64,000 bases of DNA from Bacillota bacterium (lineage in GTDB: Bacteria > Bacillota > Clostridia > Peptostreptococcales > Acidaminobacteraceae). The position numbers and the translations under genes are program-made. Positions 51,854 through 61,612 of the stretch are shown here, one piece after another. Location: assembly GCA_020161295.1 (NCBI GenBank), contig JAIUOA010000001.1, positions 248,001 to 312,000 on the forward strand, read 5' to 3'. The first letter of the stretch is position 1. The number at the start of each line of letters is the position of its first letter. The notes under the pieces are model-generated. The model was not told the DNA's origin. It searched no databases and was given only the letters and a program-made list of their open reading frames with translations.

Positions 51854-53047
51854 TTACTTCTGAAGGCGTTCGATGACCTTATTGAGAATCACCTTTGCCA
51901 CATCCGTTTTTTCCATACAATCGTACTTGAACACATCGCCACTGCGGTCATAGATGGTGACGATATTGGTATCGCCATTAAATCCGGCACCTTCAGCAGT
52001 GACATCATTTGCCACAATCATATCGAGATTTTTCTCCACCAATTTTTTCTTCGCATAAGCTTCAACATTATGGGTTTCAGCGGCAAAACCTACTAAAACC
52101 TGGTGCGTTTTGAGCTCGCCGACACGCTTTAAAATATCGGGATTCTTTTCGAAACGAATGGACAAATCGCCTTCCGTTTTCTTGATTTTCTCATCACTAT
52201 AATCAGCGGCTTTATAATCAGCGGGTGCGGCAGCTTTAATCACTGCATCCACATCGAGATTCGCCATTACAGCGTCGAACATTTCCTGGGTGGAAACCAC
52301 AGAAATGCGTTTCACGCCGTTTGGTATATCAAGTGCTGTGGGACCAGAGACGAGAATCACCTCAGCGCCTTCTGCTGCTGCTGCCTCTGCGATGGCGTAT
52401 CCCATTTTCCCACTGGAGTGGTTTGTGATATATCTCACGGGATCCAGTGCTTCTCTAGTGGGCCCTGCAGTGACGAGTATACGCCTTCCAGACAACCGCC
52501 TTGGGCGGTTGAAAAACTGGATCACTGTGTCCACGATGCGCTCTGGGTCTGCTAATTTACCAGTACCGACATCTCCACAGGCCAATCTTCCCGAATCAGG
52601 CGTAATCAAATGATAGCCGTACTTGCCAAGTATTTTAAGATTATCTTGAAAAATCGGATTTTCGTACATCTTCGTATTCATGGCCAGCGCGAAGAACACA
52701 GGTGCTTCAGTGGCCATCATCGTGGTCGTGAGCATATCGTCTGCGATACCGTGGGCAACCTTTCCCACGATGTTCGCAGTGGCTGGGACGATTAAAAATA
52801 AATCTGCCCGCTTTGCTAAGGAGATGTGCTCCACATCCCATGTCTTAGGGTCTTCAAACATGTCTGTGACCACGTAATTTTGAGAAAGTGACTGAAACGT
52901 CAAGGGCTGTATAAACTTAGTGCTGTGCTCTGTCATGACGACGTACACATTGGCACCCAGCTTTTTTAAACGACTGACCACATCGGCTGCCTTATAGGCT
53001 GCGATGCCGCCAGTGACCCCTACGACGATATTTTTACCATTTAGCAT
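51854..53047 (-). CDS. coaBC: Bifunctional phosphopantothenoylcysteine decarboxylase/synthetase
   Basis: CoaBC joins cysteine to phosphopantothenate (CoaB) and decarboxylates the product (CoaC). The N-terminal flavoprotein part has VGVTGGIAAYKAADVVSRL, the PASANT-like IVPATANIVGKVAHGIADDML, ALAMNTKMYENP and the catalytic Cys in LACGDVGTGKLADPE. The C-terminal synthetase has ILVTAGPTREALDPVRYITNHSSGKMGYAIAE, quoted in part, and AAPADYKAADYSDEKIKK. Length 397 is typical. GAGGTG site; it follows rpoZ by 13 bases. Confidence 0.98.
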   Translation of the reverse strand: MLNGKNIVVGVTGGIAAYKAADVVSRLKKLGANVYVVMTEHSTKFIQPLTFQSLSQNYVVTDMFEDPKTWDVEHISLAKRADLFLIVPATANIVGKVAHGIADDMLTTTMMATEAPVFFALAMNTKMYENPIFQDNLKILGKYGYHLITPDSGRLACGDVGTGKLADPERIVDTVIQFFNRPRRLSGRRILVTAGPTREALDPVRYITNHSSGKMGYAIAEAAAAEGAEVILVSGPTALDIPNGVKRISVVSTQEMFDAVMANLDVDAVIKAAAPADYKAADYSDEKIKKTEGDLSIRFEKNPDILKRVGELKTHQVLVGFAAETHNVEAYAKKKLVEKNLDMIVANDVTAEGAGFNGDTNIVTIYDRSGDVFKYDCMEKTDVAKVILNKVIERLQK

Positions 53048-53060
53048 GGCACACCTCTTT

Positions 53061-53273
53061 CTAGATACGGTCTTGTGGCGCCTCTGGAATATGAACCTTT
53101 ACTTCATCACTCATGATTTCATCGATGGCGATTGAAAGGGGTTTGTCGATGTTGAAATCGATGGAATCGTCTTCGCCGTTGATGATGTTACGCGCTCTTT
53201 TCGCTGCGACGATGCATAATGCATATCGGTTGCCTACTTTTTCGATGAGTTCGTCTATTGATGGTTTTAACAT
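53061..53273 (-). CDS. rpoZ: RNA polymerase omega subunit
   Basis: Omega helps assemble and stabilise RNA polymerase. The true start is ATG 53273 (70 residues, MLKPSIDELIEKVGNRYALCI) just after AAGGAGG; the same frame is open further upstream into gmk but that part is not omega. The conserved VAAKRARNIINGEDD core is present. It lies two bases after gmk, giving the standard gmk-rpoZ pair. Confidence 0.97.
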   Translation of the reverse strand: MLKPSIDELIEKVGNRYALCIVAAKRARNIINGEDDSIDFNIDKPLSIAIDEIMSDEVKVHIPEAPQDRI

Positions 53274-53274
53274 G

Positions 53275-53889
53275 TTAGTTTTCCTCCTTAAATTTACGCA
53301 CGATGTCTTCAATATCAGCATCCACTCTGCATTTTTCTGCAGTGATGATGGCTTGAAGTAAATCGGTGGCATGGCATACGGTATCATTTACGATGAAGTA
53401 ATCGTAATTTTTGATCAGCTCAATCTCGCTATAAGCGGATGATAATCTTTTGTTCAGACTCTCAGGCGTCTCAGAGCCGCGACCCTCGATACGGGATTTC
53501 AGCGTCTTCATGGATGGCGGAAGCACAAAGATAAACACCCCTTCCGGGTATTTTTTCTTCACCTGAAGCGCTCCCTGAATATCGATTTCTAGAAGGACGT
53601 TTCTGCCGGCAGTGATGTGCTCGATGACGAAGTCCTTCGGTGTGCCATAATAATTATCATAGACACAGGCGTGCTCTAAAAATCCGTTTTCACCGATAAG
53701 CGCTTCAAAGCGGTCTTTGGTCAGGAAGTGATAGCTAATGCCGTCCACTTCGCCTGTTCTAGGCTTTCGAGTCGTCGCCGAAACGGAAACGATGATGCTG
53801 TCATCTCTGCTGATCAGCTCCTTACAGATGGTGCCTTTGCCTGCACCGGAGGGACCGGAAACGATGATCAATAACCCCTTTTGCAACAT
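53275..53889 (-). CDS. gmk: Guanylate kinase
   Basis: Gmk phosphorylates GMP to GDP, feeding GTP and (p)ppGpp pools. Motifs: LLIIVSGPSGAGKGTICKEL (P-loop), VSATTRKPRTGEVDGISYHFL (GMP site), FLEHACVYDNYYGTPKDFV and LLEIDIQGALQVKK. The start is ATG 53889 after GGGAG (204 residues); an in-frame TTG at 53910 would overlap yicC and add seven residues. In B. subtilis remA lies between yicC and gmk, but here yicC and gmk adjoin. Confidence 0.98.
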   Translation of the reverse strand: MLQKGLLIIVSGPSGAGKGTICKELISRDDSIIVSVSATTRKPRTGEVDGISYHFLTKDRFEALIGENGFLEHACVYDNYYGTPKDFVIEHITAGRNVLLEIDIQGALQVKKKYPEGVFIFVLPPSMKTLKSRIEGRGSETPESLNKRLSSAYSEIELIKNYDYFIVNDTVCHATDLLQAIITAEKCRVDADIEDIVRKFKEEN

Positions 53890-53902
53890 ACTTACTCCCT
53901 GA

Positions 53903-54787
53903 TTATTCAATATTTTGGATTTGCTCTCTGATTTGCTCGATATCGCTCTTCAGTCCGATGACGAGGTTTGAAATGTCGATATCCGGTGATTTGGATCCGA
54001 TGGTATTGATTTCACGATTGAGCTCTTGGACTAAGAAGTCAAGCTTTCTGCCTACGGGCTCTGTATCGGTGAGAATCGCATCGATTTGCTCCAGGTGGGA
54101 ATAGATTCTGACGATTTCCTCGTTAATATTCGTCTTATCCGCATAGATGGCAATTTCGTTTGCCAGGCGCATCTCGTCTAGTTCTGCGTTCATATCCAGC
54201 AAAAGGTCCGCGATGCGCTCACGTGTTTTTGCCCGATAATTTTCCACGATTCGCGGTGCATGCACCTCGATGAGCTTTAATGTGGCTCTGATATTGGCGA
54301 CCTTAGCAAGAATATCATTCTTCAGCTGAGCCCCTTCCTGAGCACGCATTTCTTCGATTCGGGAAAGTGCCGTATCCAGTGCCGGTTCGATGGCATTCCA
54401 AAAATCCTCTTCTCCACGTTCGAGATACGAGACGTCGATGCCCTCTTGGATGCGCGTCAGCATGGATAAGCTCATTTCATCCCTAAGCTGATAGCGTGCT
54501 TGAATTTCACGATAAACCTTAACATACTTATCTAGGATATCGAAGTTTGCTTTGACTTCGTAATTATCATACGCTTTTTCTTCAAGGTTAATGTAGACGT
54601 CGATTCGACCACGGGACAGCTTGGATTTGATGCGATTTTTAATGCGATCCTCAAACACGTTGAGTTTCTTAGGCATTTTGATGATGATGTCGCAATACCG
54701 GTTATTAACAGATTTTATTTCGAGTGTGACATCAAATGCTTCATTGCTGAATTCTCCACGGCCAAAGCCCGTCATACTATATATCAT
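53903..54787 (-). CDS. yicC: YicC-family endoribonuclease
   Basis: YicC proteins are stress-induced endoribonucleases implicated in small-RNA turnover. The 294-residue product starts MIYSMTGFGRGEF at ATG 54787 after GGAGG (an ATG at 54799 would add four residues). Conserved parts are VTLEIKSVNNRYCDIIIKMPK, the long central helical region, and the C-terminal GRKLDFLVQELNREINTIGSKSPD, quoted in part. It has its own extended -10 promoter and starts the yicC-gmk-rpoZ-coaBC run. Confidence 0.95.
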   Translation of the reverse strand: MIYSMTGFGRGEFSNEAFDVTLEIKSVNNRYCDIIIKMPKKLNVFEDRIKNRIKSKLSRGRIDVYINLEEKAYDNYEVKANFDILDKYVKVYREIQARYQLRDEMSLSMLTRIQEGIDVSYLERGEEDFWNAIEPALDTALSRIEEMRAQEGAQLKNDILAKVANIRATLKLIEVHAPRIVENYRAKTRERIADLLLDMNAELDEMRLANEIAIYADKTNINEEIVRIYSHLEQIDAILTDTEPVGRKLDFLVQELNREINTIGSKSPDIDISNLVIGLKSDIEQIREQIQNIE

Positions 54788-54816
54788 GTCTACCTCCACT
54801 CACTTTACATCATTAA

Positions 54817-54846
54817 ATTATAACACAACCCGTTTCTTTTATTCAA
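54817..54846 (-). promoter_or_regulatory. Sigma-A promoter of yicC operon
   Basis: Minus strand TTGAAT (54841-54846), 18 bases, TATAAT (54817-54822) with a TG one base before the -10. It is back-to-back with the rqcH promoter; the two -35 elements are only six bases apart. Confidence 0.82.
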
Positions 54847-54851
54847 GCGAA

Positions 54852-54880
54852 TTGATGAAACCCCGATTTAATGGTATACT
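54852..54880 (+). promoter_or_regulatory. Sigma-A promoter of rqcH
   Basis: TTGATG (54852-54857), 17 bases, TATACT (54875-54880) with TG one base before the -10. About 55 bases precede the rqcH start. The leader holds a small AAGGCC...GGCCTT-like hairpin (AAGGCCTAATAAGCCTT). Confidence 0.8.
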
Positions 54881-54935
54881 TTCAAGGTGACTGAAACCAA
54901 GGCCTAATAAGCCTTTTCATAAGAAGGAGATCCTC

Positions 54936-56693
54936 ATGGCATTTGACGGCTTGCTGATTCACCACCTATGCGCAGAACTGAAAAATGTGCTCATCGGTGG
55001 TCGGATCGATAAAATATTTCAACCTGAAAAAGACGAGCTTTCACTCGGAATTCGCGGACAGGGCACACATTATGACCTCTTTATCTCCACCGAGGCCTCT
55101 ATGCCTTATTTCACCATAAAAGATCAAAGAAAAGAAAATCCCGCCACACCCCCCATGTTTTGCATGCTCATGCGCAAGCACCTCAGCGGCGGTAAAATAC
55201 TCAGCATAGAACAGCTGGGCTTTGAACGTGTCGTGGTCATCGACATCGAATCCAAAAACGATTTTGGCGAGCTGGAAGCGAAGAAGCTGATCATCGAAAT
55301 CATGGGGAAGCACTCCAATGTGATTCTAACGAAAGCCGATTATACCATCATCGATAGCATCAAACGCATCACGCCTGACATGAGCCGTGTCCGTACGGTT
55401 TTACCGGGACTGGTTTTTACCTTTATCCCGTCTGAAAAAATCGACTTTGCCCTACCGACCGAGGAAATCCTATCGGAAATTCGGAGCCGTGCGGCATCGC
55501 GCAAGCTCTCTAAAGCACTCGTGGAAAATATCCAAGGCTTCAGTCCGCTGGCGGCGGCTTATGCATGCAGGATGTCCGAAATCGATCCCGAGCTGCTGGT
55601 GGCACAGATCTCTTCAACAGAATGGGCCTCACTTTCAAAAGTCCTCGATGATTTTAAACGGGTGCCAATCCCCTCGCCGCATAAAGGCTTCGTCTTCAAG
55701 GACGACCAAGGCCTTTATAAGCATTATTATTTTTACGAAGATGCTTATGAGGGATTAAATGTGCAGCCTTTTGAGACCTTGTTTCAAGCGATTGACGTGT
55801 TTTACGCACGTGCAAATAAAACCTTAAAAATGCACCAAAGGACAAACGCGCTTAAGAAAGCGCTCGCCCAGCGTATTGAACGCTACACGCTTAAGCTCTC
55901 CAAACAAGAACTTGAACTCGCTGAGGCAGAAAATGCCGATGCACTTCGAAAAATCGGCGATCTATTATATGCGAATCTGTATCAGCTCTCAAAAGGCATG
56001 AATAAGGTAGAGGTTCTGGATTTCTATATGGATCCTCCAGAAAACCGAACGATTGAGCTGGATGTGAGACTTGAACCGGCAGAAAATGCACAGCTTTATT
56101 TCAAACGCTACAACAAGCTCAAAAAAACCACCACTGAGTTGGCGCAGCATATCGAAGAAACCCGTATGGAAGTCGCTTATCTGGATCAAGTACTCACCCA
56201 CCTAGAAAACAGCGAAGACCAAAAAACCGTGGATGAAATCAGAGAAGAGCTCATAGGCCAAGGCTTCATCAAGGGAAAACCACAGAAGAAGTCTAATAAA
56301 ACCACTAAAATGCAGTTCAAAACGTATTATTCCACTGAGGGTTTCGAAATTCTCGTGGGTAAAAGCAGCCTTCAAAACGATCAGCTCACCACAAAAGTTG
56401 CTTCAAATAAAGACATTTGGCTCCACACTAAGGATATTCCCGGGTCACATGTGATTATAAGGACGGGTGGTGAGTCCCCCTCAGAAGCGACGCTGTATGA
56501 AGCGGCTACCATCGCTGCCTACTATTCAAAGGCAAAGGCTTCCAGTAATGTACCCGTGGATTACACGCTCGTAAAAAACGTATCAAAGCCTCATGGTGCA
56601 AAGCCTGGTATGGTGATTTATGTCGGTCATCGTACCTTATACGTCACACCGGTTATCGAAACGATTCAAGCACTTGAAAAACCATCTAAATAG
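54936..56693 (+). CDS. rqcH: Ribosome quality control factor RqcH (NFACT; FbpA-like)
   Basis: RqcH binds stalled 50S-peptidyl-tRNA complexes and recruits Ala-tRNA to add C-terminal alanine tails. The 585 residues begin MAFDGLLIHHLCAELKNVLIGGRIDKIFQP (NFACT-N, in part), with a central coiled coil (about 270-450) and a C-terminal NFACT-R domain (FEILVGKSSLQNDQLTTKVA; KDIWLHTKDIPGSHVII; PSEATLYEAATIAAYYS; SKPHGAKPGMVIY). GGAG site. It is the divergent partner of yicC, as in many Firmicutes. Older names are FbpA/YloA (fibronectin binding). Confidence 0.97.
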   Translation: MAFDGLLIHHLCAELKNVLIGGRIDKIFQPEKDELSLGIRGQGTHYDLFISTEASMPYFTIKDQRKENPATPPMFCMLMRKHLSGGKILSIEQLGFERVVVIDIESKNDFGELEAKKLIIEIMGKHSNVILTKADYTIIDSIKRITPDMSRVRTVLPGLVFTFIPSEKIDFALPTEEILSEIRSRAASRKLSKALVENIQGFSPLAAAYACRMSEIDPELLVAQISSTEWASLSKVLDDFKRVPIPSPHKGFVFKDDQGLYKHYYFYEDAYEGLNVQPFETLFQAIDVFYARANKTLKMHQRTNALKKALAQRIERYTLKLSKQELELAEAENADALRKIGDLLYANLYQLSKGMNKVEVLDFYMDPPENRTIELDVRLEPAENAQLYFKRYNKLKKTTTELAQHIEETRMEVAYLDQVLTHLENSEDQKTVDEIREELIGQGFIKGKPQKKSNKTTKMQFKTYYSTEGFEILVGKSSLQNDQLTTKVASNKDIWLHTKDIPGSHVIIRTGGESPSEATLYEAATIAAYYSKAKASSNVPVDYTLVKNVSKPHGAKPGMVIYVGHRTLYVTPVIETIQALEKPSK

Positions 56694-56704
56694 GAGTGAA
56701 CACT

Positions 56705-57487
56705 ATGACCCAAAAAGGTAAACAGCTCCTCATCACTTTCATTATTCTATTTTCCATAGGTGCACTTGTGTTGATGTGGCAGACTTCCATAAGTAACGCT
56801 TCCCATTTCAAAATCGCCACAACCTCGCAGCATGCTGGTCATTTTAAGAACTTGCCCGTTCTGGGAAAACAGTATGGTATAGAGGTGAGTATCGACGTCT
56901 ATGACACCTCTCGTGAAATATTGCAGGCATTTTATGCTGGTGAGGCAGACGCCTTCTCGCTGGATGCCTACACCTATATCAGCACTTATCATCGCCTCAA
57001 TCTTTCTAAAGCGATTTTAGGCTTACCGAGCAAGTACTACTTCATCACCCCGAAAGAGTCCGTCCTTCCAGCACGTGCAAATATCGGGGTCTATGATACG
57101 CTTTTTGCCACATATATCATCGGCGACCCCACACTAAATCTATTAGCCTACGATGATGAACGGCAAATGACAGCCGCTTTAGAGGAAGGACTGCTCGATG
57201 GGCTTTTTATCCCCGAGAACCTTTACGACGATACCCAGCACACCCTGGTGATCCAATCGGATTATCGCGGCTACTATGAAGATCTCTTGATCGTCACTGA
57301 GGATTGGATTAGCGATCCGTCCACCGATGCGTTTGAATTCACAAACGCGCTCCTTCGCGGCCTTAGCGAAAACCTATCACCACCTGATGAAGAATCACTC
57401 ATGTCGATTATGACGCGATTGTTTACTGACGTTCAAATCTCCACACGCTACTATTATGAAGATTTAGTGTGGACACCAGACCCCTGA
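56705..57487 (+). CDS. Membrane-anchored binding-protein-like protein (orphan)
   Basis: A 260-residue protein with an N-terminal hydrophobic helix (about 9-28, LLITFIILFSIGALVLMW) without a lipobox Cys or clear signal cleavage site, so probably an anchored extracellular protein. The rest resembles a type 2 periplasmic binding fold of the NMT1/THI5 kind: FKIATTSQHAGHF, EILQAFYAGEADAFSLDAYTY, ARANIGVYDTLFATYIIGD and the C-terminal helical end. No permease or ATPase gene is nearby. The start is ATG 56705 (AGGAG at eight bases). It follows rqcH by 11 bases. Ligand unknown; sensing rather than transport is a guess. Confidence 0.65.
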   Translation: MTQKGKQLLITFIILFSIGALVLMWQTSISNASHFKIATTSQHAGHFKNLPVLGKQYGIEVSIDVYDTSREILQAFYAGEADAFSLDAYTYISTYHRLNLSKAILGLPSKYYFITPKESVLPARANIGVYDTLFATYIIGDPTLNLLAYDDERQMTAALEEGLLDGLFIPENLYDDTQHTLVIQSDYRGYYEDLLIVTEDWISDPSTDAFEFTNALLRGLSENLSPPDEESLMSIMTRLFTDVQISTRYYYEDLVWTPDP

Positions 57488-57594
57488 AATAATTCACTTT
57501 TGAATATGGGTTTGTTTATACTTTATTCATAAATTTGGGATATACTCAGAAAAAGAAAACACCGTGAACAAATCTCAATTTAGGATGTGTTAGA

Positions 57595-58221
57595 ATGACT
57601 CAAAACAAATCATTTAATGCCCTTCAAGCATTTGGTCTCATCATCTCCGTACTCGGATTGATCTTTATAGCATTTCCAGATCTGATTGGCCTTTTCGCCG
57701 TAAAAGCCATTACACTGCTTTTCATATTACTTGGCTTCTACTCACTTACCTTTGCCATTTTTGTTAAAAGTAAAGTCACCCTAGCGGTAAGTCTCCTCGT
57801 CATATTCGGTGGCTTTTATGCCTTCAGCAATCCACAGTACGTTTTATTTTTGGTCGGTCTCGCTTGTATTTCCAGCGGTTTAAATGGCGTTTTCCTCACC
57901 TTTTCCAAACTCAAATCGGCCAGTGAGCGCACACTGATTTCTTCGATATTACTTATGCTCATCGGCGTTTTCGCCATCATCAATACGAATGCGGCACTTT
58001 CCACCATCGTTTTGATTTTGGGGATCATGATCGTCATCATGGGCGTGGTCATCTTTTTTATCGGTTCCACGCTTCCTAAACGAACAGCTACCTCATCCTT
58101 CTTTTACACGTTTTCAGGATTTGCCGATGCGAAGCCCGAAACCCGGTCCCAAAATTCACGCATCATCGTGAATATCGATGATGATGACGCAGAGGAAATC
58201 GATTTTAAAGACATCCACTAA
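57595..58221 (+). CDS. DUF308 (HdeD-like) membrane protein
   Basis: A 208-residue protein with six hydrophobic segments arranged as three hairpin pairs of about 50 residues (FGLIISVLGLIFIAFPDLIG; LLVIFGGFYAFSNPQYVLF; SSILLMLIGVFAIINT), the DUF308 repeat pattern of HdeD. The C-terminal cytoplasmic tail is acidic (DDDDAEEIDF). HdeD acts in acid resistance in E. coli; the Firmicute role is unknown. It has a possible promoter (TTCACT-18-TATACT, 57493-57522) and a strong terminator, so it is probably monocistronic. Confidence 0.82.
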   Translation: MTQNKSFNALQAFGLIISVLGLIFIAFPDLIGLFAVKAITLLFILLGFYSLTFAIFVKSKVTLAVSLLVIFGGFYAFSNPQYVLFLVGLACISSGLNGVFLTFSKLKSASERTLISSILLMLIGVFAIINTNAALSTIVLILGIMIVIMGVVIFFIGSTLPKRTATSSFFYTFSGFADAKPETRSQNSRIIVNIDDDDAEEIDFKDIH

Positions 58222-58224
58222 TGG

Positions 58225-58259
58225 AGATACCATGAAAATTTCATGGTATCTTTTTTTTA
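58225..58259 (+). terminator. Rho-independent terminator after the DUF308 gene
   Basis: GATACCATGA-AAATT-TCATGGTATC, a ten-base perfect stem, followed by TTTTTTTTA. It lies four bases after the stop codon. Confidence 0.95.
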
Positions 58260-58365
58260 TTACGTGAAGTCTTCGTCATAACATGTTAAAATAAAGTTAA
58301 TTTTATGAATCTATGTTAACAGAATTAATCGTTAAGGACGGTTCATGTAAACAGGGGTGGATAAT

Positions 58366-59976
58366 ATGCGATTTACGTCACAATTAGGGTTGTTTGTTTT
58401 ACTTGTTCTAATTCCAGTAGCTGGCATGGCAGCGATGGCCTTTCTAGGACTTTCTCCGTGGATCGGGATAATGCTCGGCATCTTAGGAATCCTTATTTCG
58501 GCTACGCTTTATCAGATCTACTTGAATCATCAACGCACGATGACGATTGATTATCTCGAGAAGCTGGGATCAGGCGATGTCACCGCAAGGTTAAACCGTA
58601 AAGTGAACAAAGATTATCAGAAATTAGCGGAAATCGTGTCGACTAATAATAAGAACACAAAGGGGATTATCGGTAAAATGCTCACCACATCTGAGCAATT
58701 GCTGAATCTTATCGAACGAATCAAGCACTCTGGCGATGAGATGGAAGATTCTTTTGCCTTGGTGTCGAGAAACATCAACGAAATTACCTCCGCCATCGAT
58801 AACATGTCAAAGGACTCTTTAGACATGCAAAATGATGCTGAAGAAATGCGCAGTGGGATGCAACAAGTTAGCAATCAGTCCTCTGCCGCTGAAGAAATCG
58901 CGAAATTGATGAAGATTAATTTAGACCATAATAATAAGAACACGTTAGAGCTTATTAAGCGCATGCGTTATAGCGCTGAGCAGAATATGAAAATATCGGA
59001 TGAGGTTTTAGTGCTGAGAGAAGAAATGCGGAAAATCAGCGAGATCGTCAACGTGATCTCAGGCATTTCGTCACAAACGAACCTGCTGGCACTCAATGCT
59101 TCTATCGAAGCGGCTCGCGCTGGCGATGCAGGTAGAGGCTTCGCAGTCGTTGCGGAAGAAGTACGTAAACTCGCAGAACAATCAAACACCTCGTCTGAAA
59201 ACATCAGCCGAATCATCTCAGAGATCGTCAGCCGTACAGAAGACATCACCGAGAAAATCCATTCAGAAGTGAAGTCAGCTAATGATAATGTCAAATTCGC
59301 CGATGAATCAAATGCCCTTCTCACCGTCAGCTTTGACTCTGTGAACGATACACTTAGCATCATCCAAGAAATCATCGCCTTAATCGAACGCCAAAATAAT
59401 GCGACTGACGATGTGTATAAACTCATTAGAAGCATCTCCGAAGAAAGTCAGGAAGTTACGGCGAACATAGAAGAAACTGCAGCCCTCACAGATGTTCAGT
59501 TAACAAGTCTCAACAACATCGTTTCTGCACTTGAAAATCTCCTTAACATCTCGAATACATTAGGGAACGTCGTCGCTGAGTATAAAAAAGGATTACGCGT
59601 CAGCCGCGAAGTGGAGCTGAAGGTCGATTCCTCGCTAAAAGTCCTTAAGGATTTTGCTGCTGCTAGAGCGCACACCGGCATTTCTGGCATCACTAGAAAA
59701 CATTTATCGGATCTACAAAATGTCTCAAAGGATTTTGAACTCGTGGCACTGCTCGACCAAAATGGCATCGCTTTTGAATTCTCACATGATGTCGGCATCA
59801 GTAAAGTCGACGCCAGTCATCGTCCCTTCTTTAAACAGAGTATCGTAGGTAAGGATTACCGCTCAGAACCCTATATTTCATCTGTGAGCAACGATTACTG
59901 CATCAGCGTTTCAACCCCGCTATTAAAAGACGGACAAATCGTAGGGGTCATTATGCTCGATTTAAGCTTATCTTAA
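58366..59976 (+). CDS. Chemoreceptor with C-terminal PDC/Cache-like sensor
   Basis: A 536-residue methyl-accepting chemotaxis protein. Two membrane helices lie close together near the N terminus (about residues 8-50), leaving no extracellular sensor domain. A HAMP-like linker follows, then the signalling domain with the hairpin tip [41 protein letters not shown] (in part). The last ~100 residues ([60 protein letters not shown]) resemble a single Cache/PDC domain, here predicted in the cytoplasm. ATG 58366 after GGGGTGG. Monocistronic, with its own terminator. Confidence 0.85.
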   Translation: MRFTSQLGLFVLLVLIPVAGMAAMAFLGLSPWIGIMLGILGILISATLYQIYLNHQRTMTIDYLEKLGSGDVTARLNRKVNKDYQKLAEIVSTNNKNTKGIIGKMLTTSEQLLNLIERIKHSGDEMEDSFALVSRNINEITSAIDNMSKDSLDMQNDAEEMRSGMQQVSNQSSAAEEIAKLMKINLDHNNKNTLELIKRMRYSAEQNMKISDEVLVLREEMRKISEIVNVISGISSQTNLLALNASIEAARAGDAGRGFAVVAEEVRKLAEQSNTSSENISRIISEIVSRTEDITEKIHSEVKSANDNVKFADESNALLTVSFDSVNDTLSIIQEIIALIERQNNATDDVYKLIRSISEESQEVTANIEETAALTDVQLTSLNNIVSALENLLNISNTLGNVVAEYKKGLRVSREVELKVDSSLKVLKDFAAARAHTGISGITRKHLSDLQNVSKDFELVALLDQNGIAFEFSHDVGISKVDASHRPFFKQSIVGKDYRSEPYISSVSNDYCISVSTPLLKDGQIVGVIMLDLSLS

Positions 59977-59992
59977 TTATTCAAAAAATATT

Positions 59993-60038
59993 AAAGGTTC
60001 AGTGTTCAATAGGTGTGTGCACTGAACCTTTTGATTTT
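59993..60038 (+). terminator. Bidirectional terminator between chemoreceptor and pyrR
   Basis: AAAGGTTCAGTG...CACTGAACCTTT, a twelve-base perfect stem with a 15-base loop, then TGATTTTTTT on the plus strand; on the minus strand AATATTTTTTG follows. It lies between converging genes and probably serves both. Confidence 0.93.
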
Positions 60039-60047
60039 TTTGAACGT

Positions 60048-61507
<1,460 letters not shown>

Positions 61508-61536
61508 GTCATACCCCTTCTTATCAATGTCTTTTT

Positions 61537-61565
61537 ATTATAACGATTTAATTTGACTTAATCAA
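61537..61565 (-). promoter_or_regulatory. Sigma-A promoter of rluD-pyrR
   Basis: Minus strand TTGATT (61560-61565), 17 bases, TATAAT (61537-61542). Its -35 overlaps the spacer of the divergent exporter promoter. Confidence 0.82.
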
Positions 61566-61581
61566 TTTATTACCTTAAAAT
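61553..61581 (+). promoter_or_regulatory. Sigma-A promoter of the thrE-like pair
   Basis: TTGACT (61553-61558), 17 bases, TAAAAT (61576-61581), about 31 bases before the start codon. It overlaps the rluD promoter in a divergent arrangement, so the two cannot be occupied at once. Confidence 0.82.
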
Positions 61582-61612
61582 AGCCATTATTATCAAGCAC
61601 TTGGAGGAAATC

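Noticed and set aside
53274..53387. Upstream extension of the rpoZ frame into gmk
   Set aside because: The extra 38 residues overlap gmk, have no ribosome site and do not match omega. The ATG after AAGGAGG at 53273 is the start.
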